Shown piece by piece: positions 10,728 through 19,278 of a stretch of DNA of 64,000 nt. Numbering within the stretch: the first letter of the stretch is position 1; each line of letters begins with the position of its first letter. The notes below the pieces were generated by a model, which was not told the DNA's origin, made no database searches, and was given only the letters and a program-made list of their open reading frames with translations. Location of the stretch: the NCBI GenBank assembly GCA_019639235.1, contig JAHBSG010000013.1, forward strand, positions 42,943 to 106,942, read 5' to 3'. The translations under genes and the position numbers were made by a program. This DNA is from Acidobacteriota bacterium. Its GTDB lineage: Bacteria > Acidobacteriota > Blastocatellia > Pyrinomonadales > Pyrinomonadaceae.

Positions 10728-13259
10728 CTAGAGCTTTCGGCGGCGGAGGCGGAGGGCGTTAGCGATGACGGAGACGGAGCTGAACGTCATTGCGGCACTT
10801 GCGATCATCGGCGAGAGCAGAACACCGAAGACCGGGAAGAGCACACCGGCGGCGATGGGCACACCGAGGATGTTGTAGGCAAAGGCGAAGAAGAGATTTT
10901 GGCGGATGTTCTTCATCGTCTCGCGGCTCAGGTTCCTTGCCTTGAGTATGCCGCCGAGGTCGGGCCGGAGCAGCGTGATATCTGCAGATTCGATGGCAAC
11001 GTCGGTGCCTGAGGCGAACGCAATGCCGACATCGGCCTGTGCCAGAGCCGGAGCGTCGTTAACGCCATCGCCGGCCATCGCGACACGCTTGCCTTGTTGC
11101 TGGAGCTCTTTGACCTTTGCGGCCTTGTCCTCGGGCATCACCTCGGCGAAGACGTGGTCGATGCCGAGTTCCTTCGCCACGGCATCGGCCGTCGCCCGGT
11201 TGTCGCCGGTCATCATAACGACCTCGATGCCTTGCCGGTGGAGTTCGTCGATAGCGGCTTTCGCGGAGGGCTTCACCGCATCGGCGACGATAAGCGTGCC
11301 GGCGTGTTTGCCGTCGATCATCACCGCCAATTGCGAGCCGATCACGTCCTCCTGAGCAGGCACACTTTCGTCACGGCCGACGAAGACCCTTTTGCCGTCG
11401 ATCGTGCCCGAGACGCCTTTGCCGGTCTCGGACTCGAAATCCTGTACGTCGAGCAGCGAGATGCCACGCTCTTTCGCGGCCTCTGTGACGGCATTGGCAA
11501 GCGGATGCTCGGAATTGCGTTCGACGGAGGCGGCGAGTCGCAAAACATCCGCCTGAGCAGAGCTCAGCACGGCTGCTTCAGCCGGGGGGCGGTTCACTGC
11601 CTCGCTATCATTCTCATTCGTAACGCCTATTCGTATAATGTCGGCCTCAGAGAGAACCACCCCGTCAGCCGAAGCGGCTGCCACCCCTCCTTCGTAAGGA
11701 GGGGAGTTATGAACTGCGACGATCGAGCGGACGACGGGTTTGCCTTCGGTCAAGGTTCCGGTCTTATCGACGACGATGGCGTTGACGGATTCGAGTGTTT
11801 CGAGGGCTTCGGCTTTTTTGATAAGGACGCCGTTCTTTGCACCGACGCCCGTTCCGACCATTATCGACATCGGGGTTGCGAGGCCGAGTGCACACGGACA
11901 GGCGATAATGAGCACCGAAACTGCCGCGACGATGGCATAGGTCAGGCTGCCGAATACGAGCCAGACGCCGAAGGCGACGATCGCAACGAGTATCACGGCC
12001 GGGACGAAGTACGCCGAGACGACATCGGCAAGACGCTGGATCGGAGCACGCGAACGCTGTGCTTCGCCGACCATTTTTACGATCTGTGCGAGAAGCGTTT
12101 CCTTGCCGACGCGTTCGGCACGCATTGTGAATGAGCGGCTGCCGTTGATCGTTCCGCCGATCACCTTATCGCCCGCGTGCTTTTCGACCGGCATCGATTC
12201 GCCCGTTACCATCGATTCGTCAATGGATGTGTCGCCTTCGATGATCTCGCCATCGGTCGGCACCTTTTCGTTGGCCTTTACGCGGAGCTTCTGGCCGGCC
12301 TCAACGTGTCGAAGATCGACCGTCTCCTCGGAGCCATCGGGAAAGATGACCGTAGCGGTTTCCGGTGCAAGCCGGAGCAGTTCTTTGATCGCCGACGAGG
12401 TCTGAGCACGTGCCTTGAGTTCTAACACCTGGCCTAGCAGAACGAGTGTTGTTATGACCGCTGCGGCTTCAAAATAGACGGGGATCAAGCCGGTATGGCC
12501 GTCGCGAAGCGATGCGGGGAAGAGCTGCGGTGCGAAAAGGGCGACGAGGCTGTAAAGCATCGCCGAGCCGGTCCCGATGGCGATCAGCGTGAACATATTC
12601 GGGCTCGCGTTCTTGACCGAGGCCCAGGCACGCTCAAAGAACGGCCAACCGCCCCAGAAAACGACCGGAACGGCCAAGGCGAACTGTACCCACACCGAAA
12701 CCGATGGCGAGACGAGCGAATGGAACGCCGGGAACATCTCGCCCATCGCCAGAGCGAAGACCGGAACGGTCAGCACGGACGAAATGGCGAACCGCCGCTT
12801 CATATCGATGAATTCGGGGTCGGGCTGGTCGTCAAGGCTGATCTCTTTGGGCTCAAGTGCCATTCCGCAGATCGGACACGAACCCGGGCCGATCTGAACG
12901 ACCTCAGGGTGCATCGGGCAGGTGTATTCGATTTCAGTGGACGCGGAGACGTCGAGACGCGGGGACGCGGGGACGCCGTCTGATCCGGTTTCCGTGTCAC
13001 CGTGTCCCTCGCTCTCCGCGTCGCTATTGCTGCCCACAGGCGGTTCTGACAGATACTTTGCCGGATCGGCGGCGAACTTGACCTTGCAGCCGGGATTGCA
13101 GAAATAGTAGGTCGTGCCCTCGTGCTCGTAGCTCGCCGCAGCGGTCTCGGGCATCACCAGCATCTTGCAGACGGGGTCGATGTGCGGTTCTGCTCCCGGT
13201 TCCGGAGCCTTGCGTCCGAGCTGTACGAGATTCGCCGGTTTCTGTGCTTTGCTTTCCAT
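10728..13259 (-). CDS. copA: Cu(+)-exporting P1B-type ATPase with YHS and CPMHP domains
   Basis: 843-residue heavy-metal pump. In order: a YHS domain (DPVCKMLV... [10 protein letters not shown], about 28-72), a heavy-metal-binding motif (YTCPMHPEV... [10 protein letters not shown], about 112-137), membrane helices, TGES actuator, the CPC transport motif ([11 protein letters not shown], about 455), the DKTGT phosphorylation site (about 500), the GDGVND hinge and a final [15 protein letters not shown] helix typical of Cu(+) ATPases. Two in-frame repeat insertions are present: one between YHS and CPMHP domains (12940-13022) and one in the nucleotide-binding domain (11657-11704), both in loops. 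The regulator is not in view; an imperfect dyad (TAACC-GATCA-GGTTA, 13298-13312) lies upstream. Confidence 0.95.
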   Translation of the reverse strand: MESKAQKPANLVQLGRKAPEPGAEPHIDPVCKMLVMPETAAASYEHEGTTYYFCNPGCKVKFAADPAKYLSEPPVGSNSDAESEGHGDTETGSDGVPASPRLDVSASTEIEYTCPMHPEVVQIGPGSCPICGMALEPKEISLDDQPDPEFIDMKRRFAISSVLTVPVFALAMGEMFPAFHSLVSPSVSVWVQFALAVPVVFWGGWPFFERAWASVKNASPNMFTLIAIGTGSAMLYSLVALFAPQLFPASLRDGHTGLIPVYFEAAAVITTLVLLGQVLELKARAQTSSAIKELLRLAPETATVIFPDGSEETVDLRHVEAGQKLRVKANEKVPTDGEIIEGDTSIDESMVTGESMPVEKHAGDKVIGGTINGSRSFTMRAERVGKETLLAQIVKMVGEAQRSRAPIQRLADVVSAYFVPAVILVAIVAFGVWLVFGSLTYAIVAAVSVLIIACPCALGLATPMSIMVGTGVGAKNGVLIKKAEALETLESVNAIVVDKTGTLTEGKPVVRSIVAVHNSPPYEGGVAAASADGVVLSEADIIRIGVTNENDSEAVNRPPAEAAVLSSAQADVLRLAASVERNSEHPLANAVTEAAKERGISLLDVQDFESETGKGVSGTIDGKRVFVGRDESVPAQEDVIGSQLAVMIDGKHAGTLIVADAVKPSAKAAIDELHRQGIEVVMMTGDNRATADAVAKELGIDHVFAEVMPEDKAAKVKELQQQGKRVAMAGDGVNDAPALAQADVGIAFASGTDVAIESADITLLRPDLGGILKARNLSRETMKNIRQNLFFAFAYNILGVPIAAGVLFPVFGVLLSPMIASAAMTFSSVSVIANALRLRRRKL
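11657..11704 (-). repeat. double-hairpin repeat inserted in the copA nucleotide-binding domain
   Basis: Perfect 9-bp stem CCCCTCCTT/AAGGAGGGG at 11684-11704 next to AGCCG-AAG-CGGCT at 11667-11679, with GGGGTGG (gene sense) after each stem. It is read in frame as [18 protein letters not shown] shortly after the DKTGT motif, where P-type ATPases have a variable loop. The flanking stretch is also low in complexity. Confidence 0.8.
12940..13022 (-). repeat. dispersed palindromic repeat in the copA N-terminal linker
   Basis: In gene sense the unit starts GACGCGGAGA and ends TCTCCGCGTC (10-bp terminal inverted repeat). The last 35 bp (12940-12974) are identical, base for base, to 22598-22632 in the unrelated DUF5009 gene, and in both genes they are read as [12 protein letters not shown]. 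Confidence 0.9.
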
Positions 13260-13328
13260 CGTCTAAGTCCTCTCTTTTTCCGATAACCGCCTTCAACTAA
13301 CCGATCAGGTTATTATGCCCGATACTTC

Positions 13329-13357
13329 CTAACAGCATTTAACCCCTTTGCTGTTAG
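13329..13357. repeat. hairpin upstream of copA
   Basis: Perfect 9-bp stem CTAACAGCA/TGCTGTTAG with an 11-base loop containing TTTAACCCC. It is related in stem and loop to the hairpin downstream of copA. It could also be a regulatory structure between the divergent copA and CAP-protein genes. Confidence 0.55.
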
Positions 13358-13519
13358 TTAGGCCGCGGGCAGGTTCTCGTTCTCCCTGTTCGATCGGACT
13401 TTAAGTCGAGTTTAGCACCGCCGCGAAGGTTTTTTGGAATCTATGGGCTTATCGTGGTGTATAATTAGAGGCGGTTGGTGTGCCACGTTTGTAGCCCCCG
13501 CAAACCGACCTGAACCGAA

Positions 13520-13606
13520 CCGAAAAGGCAACTGCCGGACGAAAAATGCGGCGGACGCAAAGCCGAGGGACTTCATCGGAAGAAAGCCCGGCTGCCGAAG
13601 TGAGGT
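13520..13606 (+). promoter_or_regulatory. probable cyclic-di-GMP-I (GEMM) riboswitch
   Basis: The segment shows the GEMM-I signature: GGCAA, a stem CUGCCG/CGGCGG (with one G-U pair), then GGACGCAAAGCC, followed by a second helical arm (GGG-ACUUC-AUCG-GAAG-AAAGCCC) and GGCUGCCG, in the order seen in the Vibrio cholerae Vc2 aptamer. It ends right at a GAGGT ribosome binding site in front of the CAP-domain gene, so ligand binding could control translation start. The gap 13260-13610 otherwise holds the copA upstream hairpin and dyad. Confidence 0.72.
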
Positions 13607-13610
13607 AGAT

Positions 13611-14195
13611 CTGAAAACTCTCGTTCCATTATTCATTGTTGTGATGCTGGTGTCCGCGATTGGCGGCTATGGCCAGCGAGCGGGCGAACGTCCGGTGCCG
13701 ATCCTCGTTGATGAGATCGGGTCGATGCGTTTGCCGAAGCGAAAGGCCGTAAGTGCGGCCGAGAGGCCGTTCATACCGAGGGCGGCGGGCATCGCCAAGA
13801 CCTACGAGCGAAACGCCTTTGAGCAGATGAACGCGGAACGGGCAGCGAAAGGCCTTGCGAGGCTTGAATGGAGCGACCAGCTCGCCGACCTTGCACGCTG
13901 GCACTCATATGACATGGCCGACCGGAAGTATTTCAGCCATAGGAGCAAGGACGGCTCGACGGTTGACGATCGGGCAGACGTGCTTGGTATCGCCGGTTGG
14001 CGGGCGATCGGCGAGAACATCGCGTTCTTAAGAGGCTACGATGACCCGGTCGCGATGGCTATTCAAAACTGGCTGCTTTCACCTTCGCATCGTCGGAATA
14101 TGCTGAGCGGCGTTTGGCGGGAATCAGCCATCGGCGTTGCCGTCTCGGACGACGGAGCGGTCTATTTCACACAAGTTTTCCTCACCCGCAAGTAG
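13611..14195 (+). CDS. secreted CAP-domain (SCP/PR1-like) protein
   Basis: 194 residues. The signal peptide LVPLFIVVMLVSAIGGYG comes right at the N-terminus if CTG 13611 is the start; GAGGT at 13602-13606 gives good spacing. The only in-frame ATGs upstream (13434, 13443) would run the protein through the riboswitch-like sequence, so the non-AUG start is preferred. The CAP domain spans about 64-192: EQMNAERAAKGL, a WSDQLADLARWHSYDM helix, YFSHRSKDG, GENIAF and WLLSPSHRRNML. The function of bacterial CAP proteins is mostly unknown; extracellular or envelope location is expected. Control by cyclic-di-GMP would fit a surface or matrix role. Confidence 0.85.
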   Translation: MKTLVPLFIVVMLVSAIGGYGQRAGERPVPILVDEIGSMRLPKRKAVSAAERPFIPRAAGIAKTYERNAFEQMNAERAAKGLARLEWSDQLADLARWHSYDMADRKYFSHRSKDGSTVDDRADVLGIAGWRAIGENIAFLRGYDDPVAMAIQNWLLSPSHRRNMLSGVWRESAIGVAVSDDGAVYFTQVFLTRK

Positions 14196-14215
14196 CTTTA
14201 CTTGCAACGGACAGA

Positions 14216-14255
14216 AGGGCCCGGGCTGCAATTTGCTCCGGGCCTTTTGTTTTTC
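14216..14255 (+). terminator. rho-independent terminator after the CAP gene
   Basis: Stem GGCCCGG/CCGGGCC around a GCTGCAATTTGCT loop, followed by TTTTGTTTTT. It lies about 20 bases after the stop of the CAP gene and before ispE. Confidence 0.85.
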
Positions 14256-14281
14256 GCGGGTTCGGGCACTAATCTGAGGCA

Positions 14282-15196
14282 ATGAGCCGGGAGCCGTTCG
14301 CATTGCCGTCATTCGCCAAGATAAACCTTCATTTGAAGGTGCTCGGCAGGCGTCCGGACGGCTTTCATGAGCTATGCACGGTCTTTCAGACGGTCTCACT
14401 CCACGACCGGATCACATTTGAAGCGGCGGCCGAGCTTTCGATGACGTGTGACGATCCGGCGATCCCGGCCGGCGAGGCGAACCTGATGATGAAGGCGGCC
14501 GGGAAGCTTCGAGAGATGGTCGGTTCTTCGGCAGGGGCAAGGCTGCATCTTGAAAAGCGGATCCCATCGCCCGGCGGGCTTGCTGGCGGGTCGTCAAACG
14601 CAGCGGTGACGCTGATCGGGCTGATGAGGCTCTGGGATCTAGAAATTCCTCACGAAGGGCTGTTGACGATCGCGGCGGAACTGGGCTCGGATGTGCCTTT
14701 CTTTTTGGAGGGCGGAACGGTGCTCGGGACCGGACGGGGCGAGAGGCTTGAACCGCTGCCCGATTTCAAGTGTGACTCGCTCCTGATCGTAACGCCGAAT
14801 GTCGCCGTTAGTACGGCGGCGGCCTACGCCGGGCTTCGGGCCGAAAGCTTGACAACTCAGGCTTTGGAGACTAAGCTAACGGTTTGTCGTTCGGAGGCGG
14901 AGGATGTCCTAGCCGACATCGATGCCGGGGCGAACGACTTTGAAAACACGGTTCTCGCTTCATATCCGGAGATCAACGATGTTCGGGAAATGCTTTCCGG
15001 GCTTGGTGCCCGAAAGGTGCTTTTGAGCGGCAGCGGAGCAAGCGTTTTCGCAATTTTTGACAACATACTTACGCGGCAAACAGCATTAGAAGCCCTCAGC
15101 CAAAAGGCTGACTGGCGAAGTTTTGCCGCAGCGACCGTTTCGCGAGCAGAGTATCGCGAGGCTCTCTTGAAGGAGCCGGTGGTCGTTTCCGAGTAA
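14282..15196 (+). CDS. ispE: 4-diphosphocytidyl-2-C-methyl-D-erythritol kinase
   Basis: Fourth step of the MEP isoprenoid pathway, phosphorylating CDP-ME. 304 residues, GHMP kinase fold. Substrate-binding SFAKINLHLKVLGRRPDGFH at the N-terminus (Lys13), the ATP loop PGGLAGGSSNA at 97-107, the catalytic Asp137 in ELGSDVPFF and the C-terminal LLSGSGASVFAIF motif are all present. It feeds the isopentenyl diphosphate used by the carotenoid cluster at 45-50 kb. It is followed by tRNA-Gln and prs, a common order. Confidence 0.96.
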   Translation: MSREPFALPSFAKINLHLKVLGRRPDGFHELCTVFQTVSLHDRITFEAAAELSMTCDDPAIPAGEANLMMKAAGKLREMVGSSAGARLHLEKRIPSPGGLAGGSSNAAVTLIGLMRLWDLEIPHEGLLTIAAELGSDVPFFLEGGTVLGTGRGERLEPLPDFKCDSLLIVTPNVAVSTAAAYAGLRAESLTTQALETKLTVCRSEAEDVLADIDAGANDFENTVLASYPEINDVREMLSGLGARKVLLSGSGASVFAIFDNILTRQTALEALSQKADWRSFAAATVSRAEYREALLKEPVVVSE

Positions 15197-15211
15197 CAGA
15201 CAGATTTCGAT

Positions 15212-15286
15212 TGGGGCGTCGCCAAGTGGTAAGGCACCGGTCTTTGGATCCGGCATTCGTAGGTTCGAATCCTTCCGCCCCAGCCA
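15212..15286 (+). tRNA. tRNA-Gln (anticodon TTG)
   Basis: Acceptor stem TGGGGCG pairs with CGCCCCA (15276-15282), the discriminator is G and CCA is encoded (15284-15286). The anticodon loop CTTTGGA has TTG at 15244-15246, and the T-arm has GGTTCGAATCC. The last pair of the anticodon stem is a T-T mismatch, seen also in the second tRNA-Gln of this window. Confidence 0.96.
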
Positions 15287-15381
15287 TCTCTCGAGACTTC
15301 GGAACGGCGGCCAAAACGGCTGCCGTTTTTTGTTTTGCAGGCTGCTTTAGCGGGCAGCCTCCTGATCGTGAAAATGAGCGT

Positions 15382-16329
15382 ATGGGCAACATAAAGATCT
15401 TTTCGGGTTCGGCACACAATGCACTAGCCGAGGAGATCTGCCGGCATCTGAATGTTGACCTCGGCCGTTCGACAGCGGCACGGTTCTCCGACGGCGAGTT
15501 CAATTTCCAGATCGATGAGAACGTTCGCGGTACGGACGTCTTCATCGTTCAGCCGACGTGTCCGCCGACGGACAAGCACCTGATGGAGCTTCTGGTGATG
15601 CAGGATGCTTTCCGTCGTGCCTCGGCCGAACGGATAACGGCTGTGATCCCGTATTTCGGCTACGCCCGGTCAGATAAGAAAGACCGCCCGAGGGTGCCGA
15701 TCGCGGCAAAGCTGGTCGCAAACCTGATCAGGACCGCCGGAGCGGACCGTGTGCTGACGGTTGACCTGCACGCTTCGCAGATACAGGGTTTCTTTGATAT
15801 TCCGGTCGATCACCTTTATGCGGCACCGGTCATCGTGGATTATTTCCGCGAAAATCCGATCGACAATCTTGTGGTCGTCGCTCCGGATACCGGCGGTGCC
15901 GAACGGGCACGAGCATATGCCAAGCGGCTGGACGCAGGGCTGGCTCTTTGCGATAAGCGTCGCGAGCGGGCGAATGAGGCGGACGTGATGAACGTCGTCG
16001 GCGACGTTTCCGGCAAGAACTGCTTGATCGTTGACGACATGTGCGATACGGGCGGAACGATCTGCAAGGTCGCAAAGGCCCTTCACGATGCCGGTGCGAA
16101 CGAGGTGCTTGCTTGCTTTACGCACGCGGTGCTTTCGGGCAAGGCTGCGGAGAACATAAGCACTTCGTATTTGAAGAAGGTGATCGTAACGAACACGATC
16201 CCGCTCGGCGAAGGCGTTGCATCGCTGGTAGAAAGCGGCCGTATCGAGGTATTGAGCATTGGTAAACTGCTCGCCTCGGCGATAAATTCGATCCATGACG
16301 AAACGAGCGTTTCGTCGCTGTTCATTTAG
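15382..16329 (+). CDS. prs: ribose-phosphate pyrophosphokinase
   Basis: Makes PRPP from ribose-5-phosphate and ATP for nucleotide, His and Trp synthesis. 315 residues from ATG 15382, where IKIFSGSAHN begins the conserved N-terminus; the frame is open further upstream through the tRNA but that part is not protein-like. Visible motifs: FSDGEFNFQI, the flexible loop YFGYARSDKKDRPR, TVDLHASQIQGFF and the PRPP-binding loop LIVDDMCDTGGT near 215-226. First gene of a set leading into rplY and pth. Confidence 0.97.
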   Translation: MGNIKIFSGSAHNALAEEICRHLNVDLGRSTAARFSDGEFNFQIDENVRGTDVFIVQPTCPPTDKHLMELLVMQDAFRRASAERITAVIPYFGYARSDKKDRPRVPIAAKLVANLIRTAGADRVLTVDLHASQIQGFFDIPVDHLYAAPVIVDYFRENPIDNLVVVAPDTGGAERARAYAKRLDAGLALCDKRRERANEADVMNVVGDVSGKNCLIVDDMCDTGGTICKVAKALHDAGANEVLACFTHAVLSGKAAENISTSYLKKVIVTNTIPLGEGVASLVESGRIEVLSIGKLLASAINSIHDETSVSSLFI

Positions 16330-16390
16330 TTGCGGCCGGGGCAGGTGACGCTCCGGCAGACCGCTTCGCAAAACGAAGCTGAATAAAAAT

Positions 16391-17044
16391 ATGGCAGAGA
16401 AAATTGTAGTAAAGGCAGAGAAGCGGGAAGAGTTCGGCAAGAACGTAAACCGGCGGCTCCGTGCGGACGGCAAAGTGCCGGTCGTGATCTATGGCGGAGG
16501 TACGGAGTCGGTTTCGGCGACGGCACCGCTCAGCGAACTCGCGGCGATAATCCGCTCGGATTCGGGTATCAACTCGGTCTTCTCGATCGACGTTGCGGGC
16601 GACGTCAATGATGTGATCTTTCAGGACCGGCAGGTCGATGTGATCACCGGCCGTCTGATCCACGCCGACCTTCGCCGCTTTGCGAAGGGCGAAAAGATCG
16701 AGATGACCGTACAGATCCACGTCATCGGCGAACCGAACGAGCAGTTCGAGGAAGGTGCGGTCGTTACGCAGGTAGCACGCGAGATCAAGGTGCTTTGCGA
16801 ACCGGCCAAGACGCCGGAATTCGTCGAGGCGGATATCGCCGAACTGCGGGCCGACCGTCCGATCCATGTTTCGGACATCAAGGTGCCGGCGGGTGTCGAG
16901 ATCGTTGACGATCCGGAGACGGTCGTCGTAACGGTCGCGGTCCAGAAGGAACTTGAACTCGAACCGCAGATCGAGGAAGGTGCTGAGCCTGAGGTCGTTG
17001 GCGAAGCTCCGGCCGAGGGCGAATCAGGCGAAGGCGGCGAATAG
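16391..17044 (+). CDS. rplY: 50S ribosomal protein L25, Ctc form
   Basis: Binds 5S rRNA in the large subunit. 217 residues: N-terminal L25 domain (KREEFGKNVNRRLRADGKVPVVIYGG) and the C-terminal TL5/CTC beta domain to about residue 185, then an acidic Glu/Ala/Gly tail. It is placed prs-rplY-pth, the usual bacterial order, with 61 bases from prs and 33 to pth. Confidence 0.96.
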   Translation: MAEKIVVKAEKREEFGKNVNRRLRADGKVPVVIYGGGTESVSATAPLSELAAIIRSDSGINSVFSIDVAGDVNDVIFQDRQVDVITGRLIHADLRRFAKGEKIEMTVQIHVIGEPNEQFEEGAVVTQVAREIKVLCEPAKTPEFVEADIAELRADRPIHVSDIKVPAGVEIVDDPETVVVTVAVQKELELEPQIEEGAEPEVVGEAPAEGESGEGGE

Positions 17045-17077
17045 CCGACGAATGCCTGCGTTGACATTCGGGCTGAT

Positions 17078-17698
17078 ATGGCGGTTGCCGATCAACCAAA
17101 GAACTGGCTCGTGGTCGGGCTCGGAAATCCGGGCCCGGAATACGAGCGGACGCGGCATAACGCCGGGTTCATGCTTACCGAGAGGTTGGCAGAGCGGTTC
17201 GGCGGGCAGATCAAACGGCAGGAATGCAGGTCGCTGGTCGGGCGGATAACGATCGGAAGTACACCGGTCGAGCTTGTAAAGCCGCAGACCTATATGAACC
17301 TCAGCGGAGAGGCCGTCGCCTGTCTCTTGTCGAAGGATGAGCGGGAGGAAAGCGGGCTCGTCGTTATTACCGATGATCTCGCATTGCCGCTCGGCAGGAT
17401 CCGCTTGCGGCCAAAGGGTTCGCACGGCGGGCACAACGGGCTGAGGTCGATCGCGGATTGTTTGAGAACTCAGGACTTCATCCGGTTGCGGATCGGCATC
17501 AAGCCGGAGCATCCGATAGCGGACACGAAGAACTTCGTGCTTCAGCGATTTGCGAAGGCGGAAGAAGAATTGCTCGAAAGGGCACTTTCGGACGCCGAAA
17601 ACGCGATCGAAGACCTGATCTACGATGGAATTGAAAAGGCGATGTCCCGATGGAACGCCGATCCGGCGGCCAAGGCCGAGCCGGAAAAGGAAGTTTGA
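17078..17698 (+). CDS. pth: peptidyl-tRNA hydrolase
   Basis: Releases tRNA from peptidyl-tRNA dropped by ribosomes. 206 residues. The catalytic His27 lies in ERTRHNAGFM after GLGNPGPEY; TYMNLSGE, ITDDLALPLGRIRL and GSHGGHNGLRSI are the other signature stretches. About 20 residues of charged C-terminal tail exceed the usual length. It sits directly after rplY. Confidence 0.96.
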   Translation: MAVADQPKNWLVVGLGNPGPEYERTRHNAGFMLTERLAERFGGQIKRQECRSLVGRITIGSTPVELVKPQTYMNLSGEAVACLLSKDEREESGLVVITDDLALPLGRIRLRPKGSHGGHNGLRSIADCLRTQDFIRLRIGIKPEHPIADTKNFVLQRFAKAEEELLERALSDAENAIEDLIYDGIEKAMSRWNADPAAKAEPEKEV

Positions 17699-17769
17699 AA
17701 GAACACGTTTAGCCTTCTTGCTTCGTGACAGGAGTTGCGAGGCTGAAGATCCGAAAGGAGGAAAGTAAA

Positions 17770-18174
17770 TTGTCTAACAGAACATACGAAGTAATGTACA
17801 TCATCGATCCGGACGTCGCTTCCGACAAGGTCGCCAAGCTCAATGAAGCTGTCGGCAAGCTTGTCGAAAAGGAAGGCGGAAAGGTCGTGAAGATGGAAGA
17901 TATCGGCCGCCGCGAAATGGCATACCCGATCAACAAGAAGAACGAAGGCCACTATGTGCTTTTCGAGATCGAAGGAACGGGCCAGGAGATCGCCGAGCTT
18001 GAACGCAGGATGCGGGTCAACGATATGATCGTCCGTTACCTGACCGTGCGGGTCGATGAGGACCGCAAGTCGGCCGAGCTGATGCGTGAGCGCCGCGAAC
18101 GCCGCCAAGCACGGCGTGCACAGTTCCGTGCGACCGAAGAGACCCAGGCCGCCGGCGAGGAAGCCGCTGCATAA
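17770..18174 (+). CDS. rpsF: 30S ribosomal protein S6
   Basis: 134 residues starting at TTG 17770, chosen because AAAGGAGG (17754-17761) stands 8 bases upstream and the family begins with RTYEVMYIIDP. A GTG at 17725 is in frame but would swallow the ribosome binding site. The Ala/Glu-rich tail after residue 100 is common in S6. First of the S6-S18-L9 group. Confidence 0.95.
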   Translation: MSNRTYEVMYIIDPDVASDKVAKLNEAVGKLVEKEGGKVVKMEDIGRREMAYPINKKNEGHYVLFEIEGTGQEIAELERRMRVNDMIVRYLTVRVDEDRKSAELMRERRERRQARRAQFRATEETQAAGEEAAA

Positions 18175-18188
18175 GGAGATAAAAGATC

Positions 18189-18470
18189 ATGGCAGAAATA
18201 GATGTTGAAGAGAATGTTGAACGAGATCTGATGGACGACGATGCGTTCGGGGACAAGATGCCCCGCCGCTACCAGCGTCGCAGGCCGCGGCAGGTCGTCC
18301 CGGACTACGTTGATTGGAAAGATGTCGATCTTCTCCGGCAGTTCGTTCCGGAACGCGGCAAGATCATGCCGCGTCGCATCACGGGCATCACGGCAAAGGA
18401 CCAGCGACGTATCGCTGCGGCTATCAAGAGGGCACGTGCGATGGCCCTTCTGCCGTACGTTTCGGAGTAG
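18189..18470 (+). CDS. rpsR: 30S ribosomal protein S18
   Basis: 93 residues. The basic middle and end carry the family signature ([42 protein letters not shown]). An acidic extension of about 30 residues precedes it. A GGAG ribosome binding site lies upstream, in tight spacing behind rpsF. Confidence 0.96.
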   Translation: MAEIDVEENVERDLMDDDAFGDKMPRRYQRRRPRQVVPDYVDWKDVDLLRQFVPERGKIMPRRITGITAKDQRRIAAAIKRARAMALLPYVSE

Positions 18471-18491
18471 ACGGTCGAGGAGGAAATTGAA

Positions 18492-19034
18492 ATGGCAAAC
18501 ACCACAATTTTGTTACGCGAAGATATTGAGAGCCTCGGCGGCCGCGGCGAGATCGTAAAGGTCAAGGCAGGCTATGCACGCAACTACTTGCTCCCGCAGG
18601 GCCTTGCAACGCTTGCGACCAAAGGCAACCTCAAGCAGATCGAGCAGGAACGTGCCGCACTCTTGAAGAAGGCCGCTGTCGAGAAAGCGACGGCCGAAGC
18701 TCAGAAGGAGCAGATGGGCACGATCGAACTCGCCTTTGAACGCAAGGCCGGCGAAGGCGGAACGCTTTTCGGCTCGGTCACGTCGATGGACATCGCCGAT
18801 GCACTTAAGGCCAAAGGCTATGAGATCGACCGCCGGCGGATCGTCTTGAAAGACGCGATCAAGGAAACGGGCGAATACACCGTCACCGTCAAGCTTCATC
18901 GCGAGGTGGCTCTCGAGGTTCCGGTCGTCGTTTCCGCCGAGGGCGGCGAGGCCGAAGAGCCGAAGAAAGAACGAAAGGCGAAGGCAGAAGCGGCTCCCGA
19001 ACCCGCTGCCGAAGCCGCAGAAGCCGCCGAATAG
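18492..19034 (+). CDS. rplI: 50S ribosomal protein L9
   Basis: 180 residues. N-terminal rRNA-binding domain (ILLREDIESLGGRGEIVKVK, GYARNYLLPQGLA), long connecting helix, and C-terminal domain (LFGSVTSMDIADALKAKGYEIDRR cut by a short loop), then about 30 residues of Ala/Glu/Lys tail. AGGAGG precedes the ATG. The last gene before a terminator. Confidence 0.96.
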   Translation: MANTTILLREDIESLGGRGEIVKVKAGYARNYLLPQGLATLATKGNLKQIEQERAALLKKAAVEKATAEAQKEQMGTIELAFERKAGEGGTLFGSVTSMDIADALKAKGYEIDRRRIVLKDAIKETGEYTVTVKLHREVALEVPVVVSAEGGEAEEPKKERKAKAEAAPEPAAEAAEAAE

Positions 19035-19058
19035 GTTTACAGCAAACCCGAACGATCT

Positions 19059-19093
19059 GACCGCTTCCGCTCGCCGGAGGCGGTCATTTCTTT
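19059..19093 (+). terminator. rho-independent terminator after rplI
   Basis: Stem GACCGCTTCCG with CGGAGGCGGTC (one G-U pair) around a short loop, followed by ATTTCTTT. It separates the ribosomal genes from dnaB. Confidence 0.75.
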
Positions 19094-19141
19094 GCAAAAA
19101 AAGGGCTTAGAAGAACGCCAAAAATTTCTGCTTTTTGAGGT

Positions 19142-19170
19142 TTGAGAAGAGGCCACGGCGGGTGTAATAT
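19142..19170 (+). promoter_or_regulatory. candidate sigma-70 promoter of dnaB
   Basis: TTGAGA (19142-19147) and TAATAT (19165-19170) with a 17-base spacer, about 110 bases before the dnaB ATG and after the rplI terminator. Consensus match only. Confidence 0.5.
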
Positions 19171-19278
19171 CTCTCACTACGCACCTCGTTCTGCGTTTCC
19201 AAAACAGGAAAATGATCGATAGCCCCGGCATGTCCGGAGAGGGTAGGTGTTTCTCTAATTTAAGAAATACAAGAAGTT

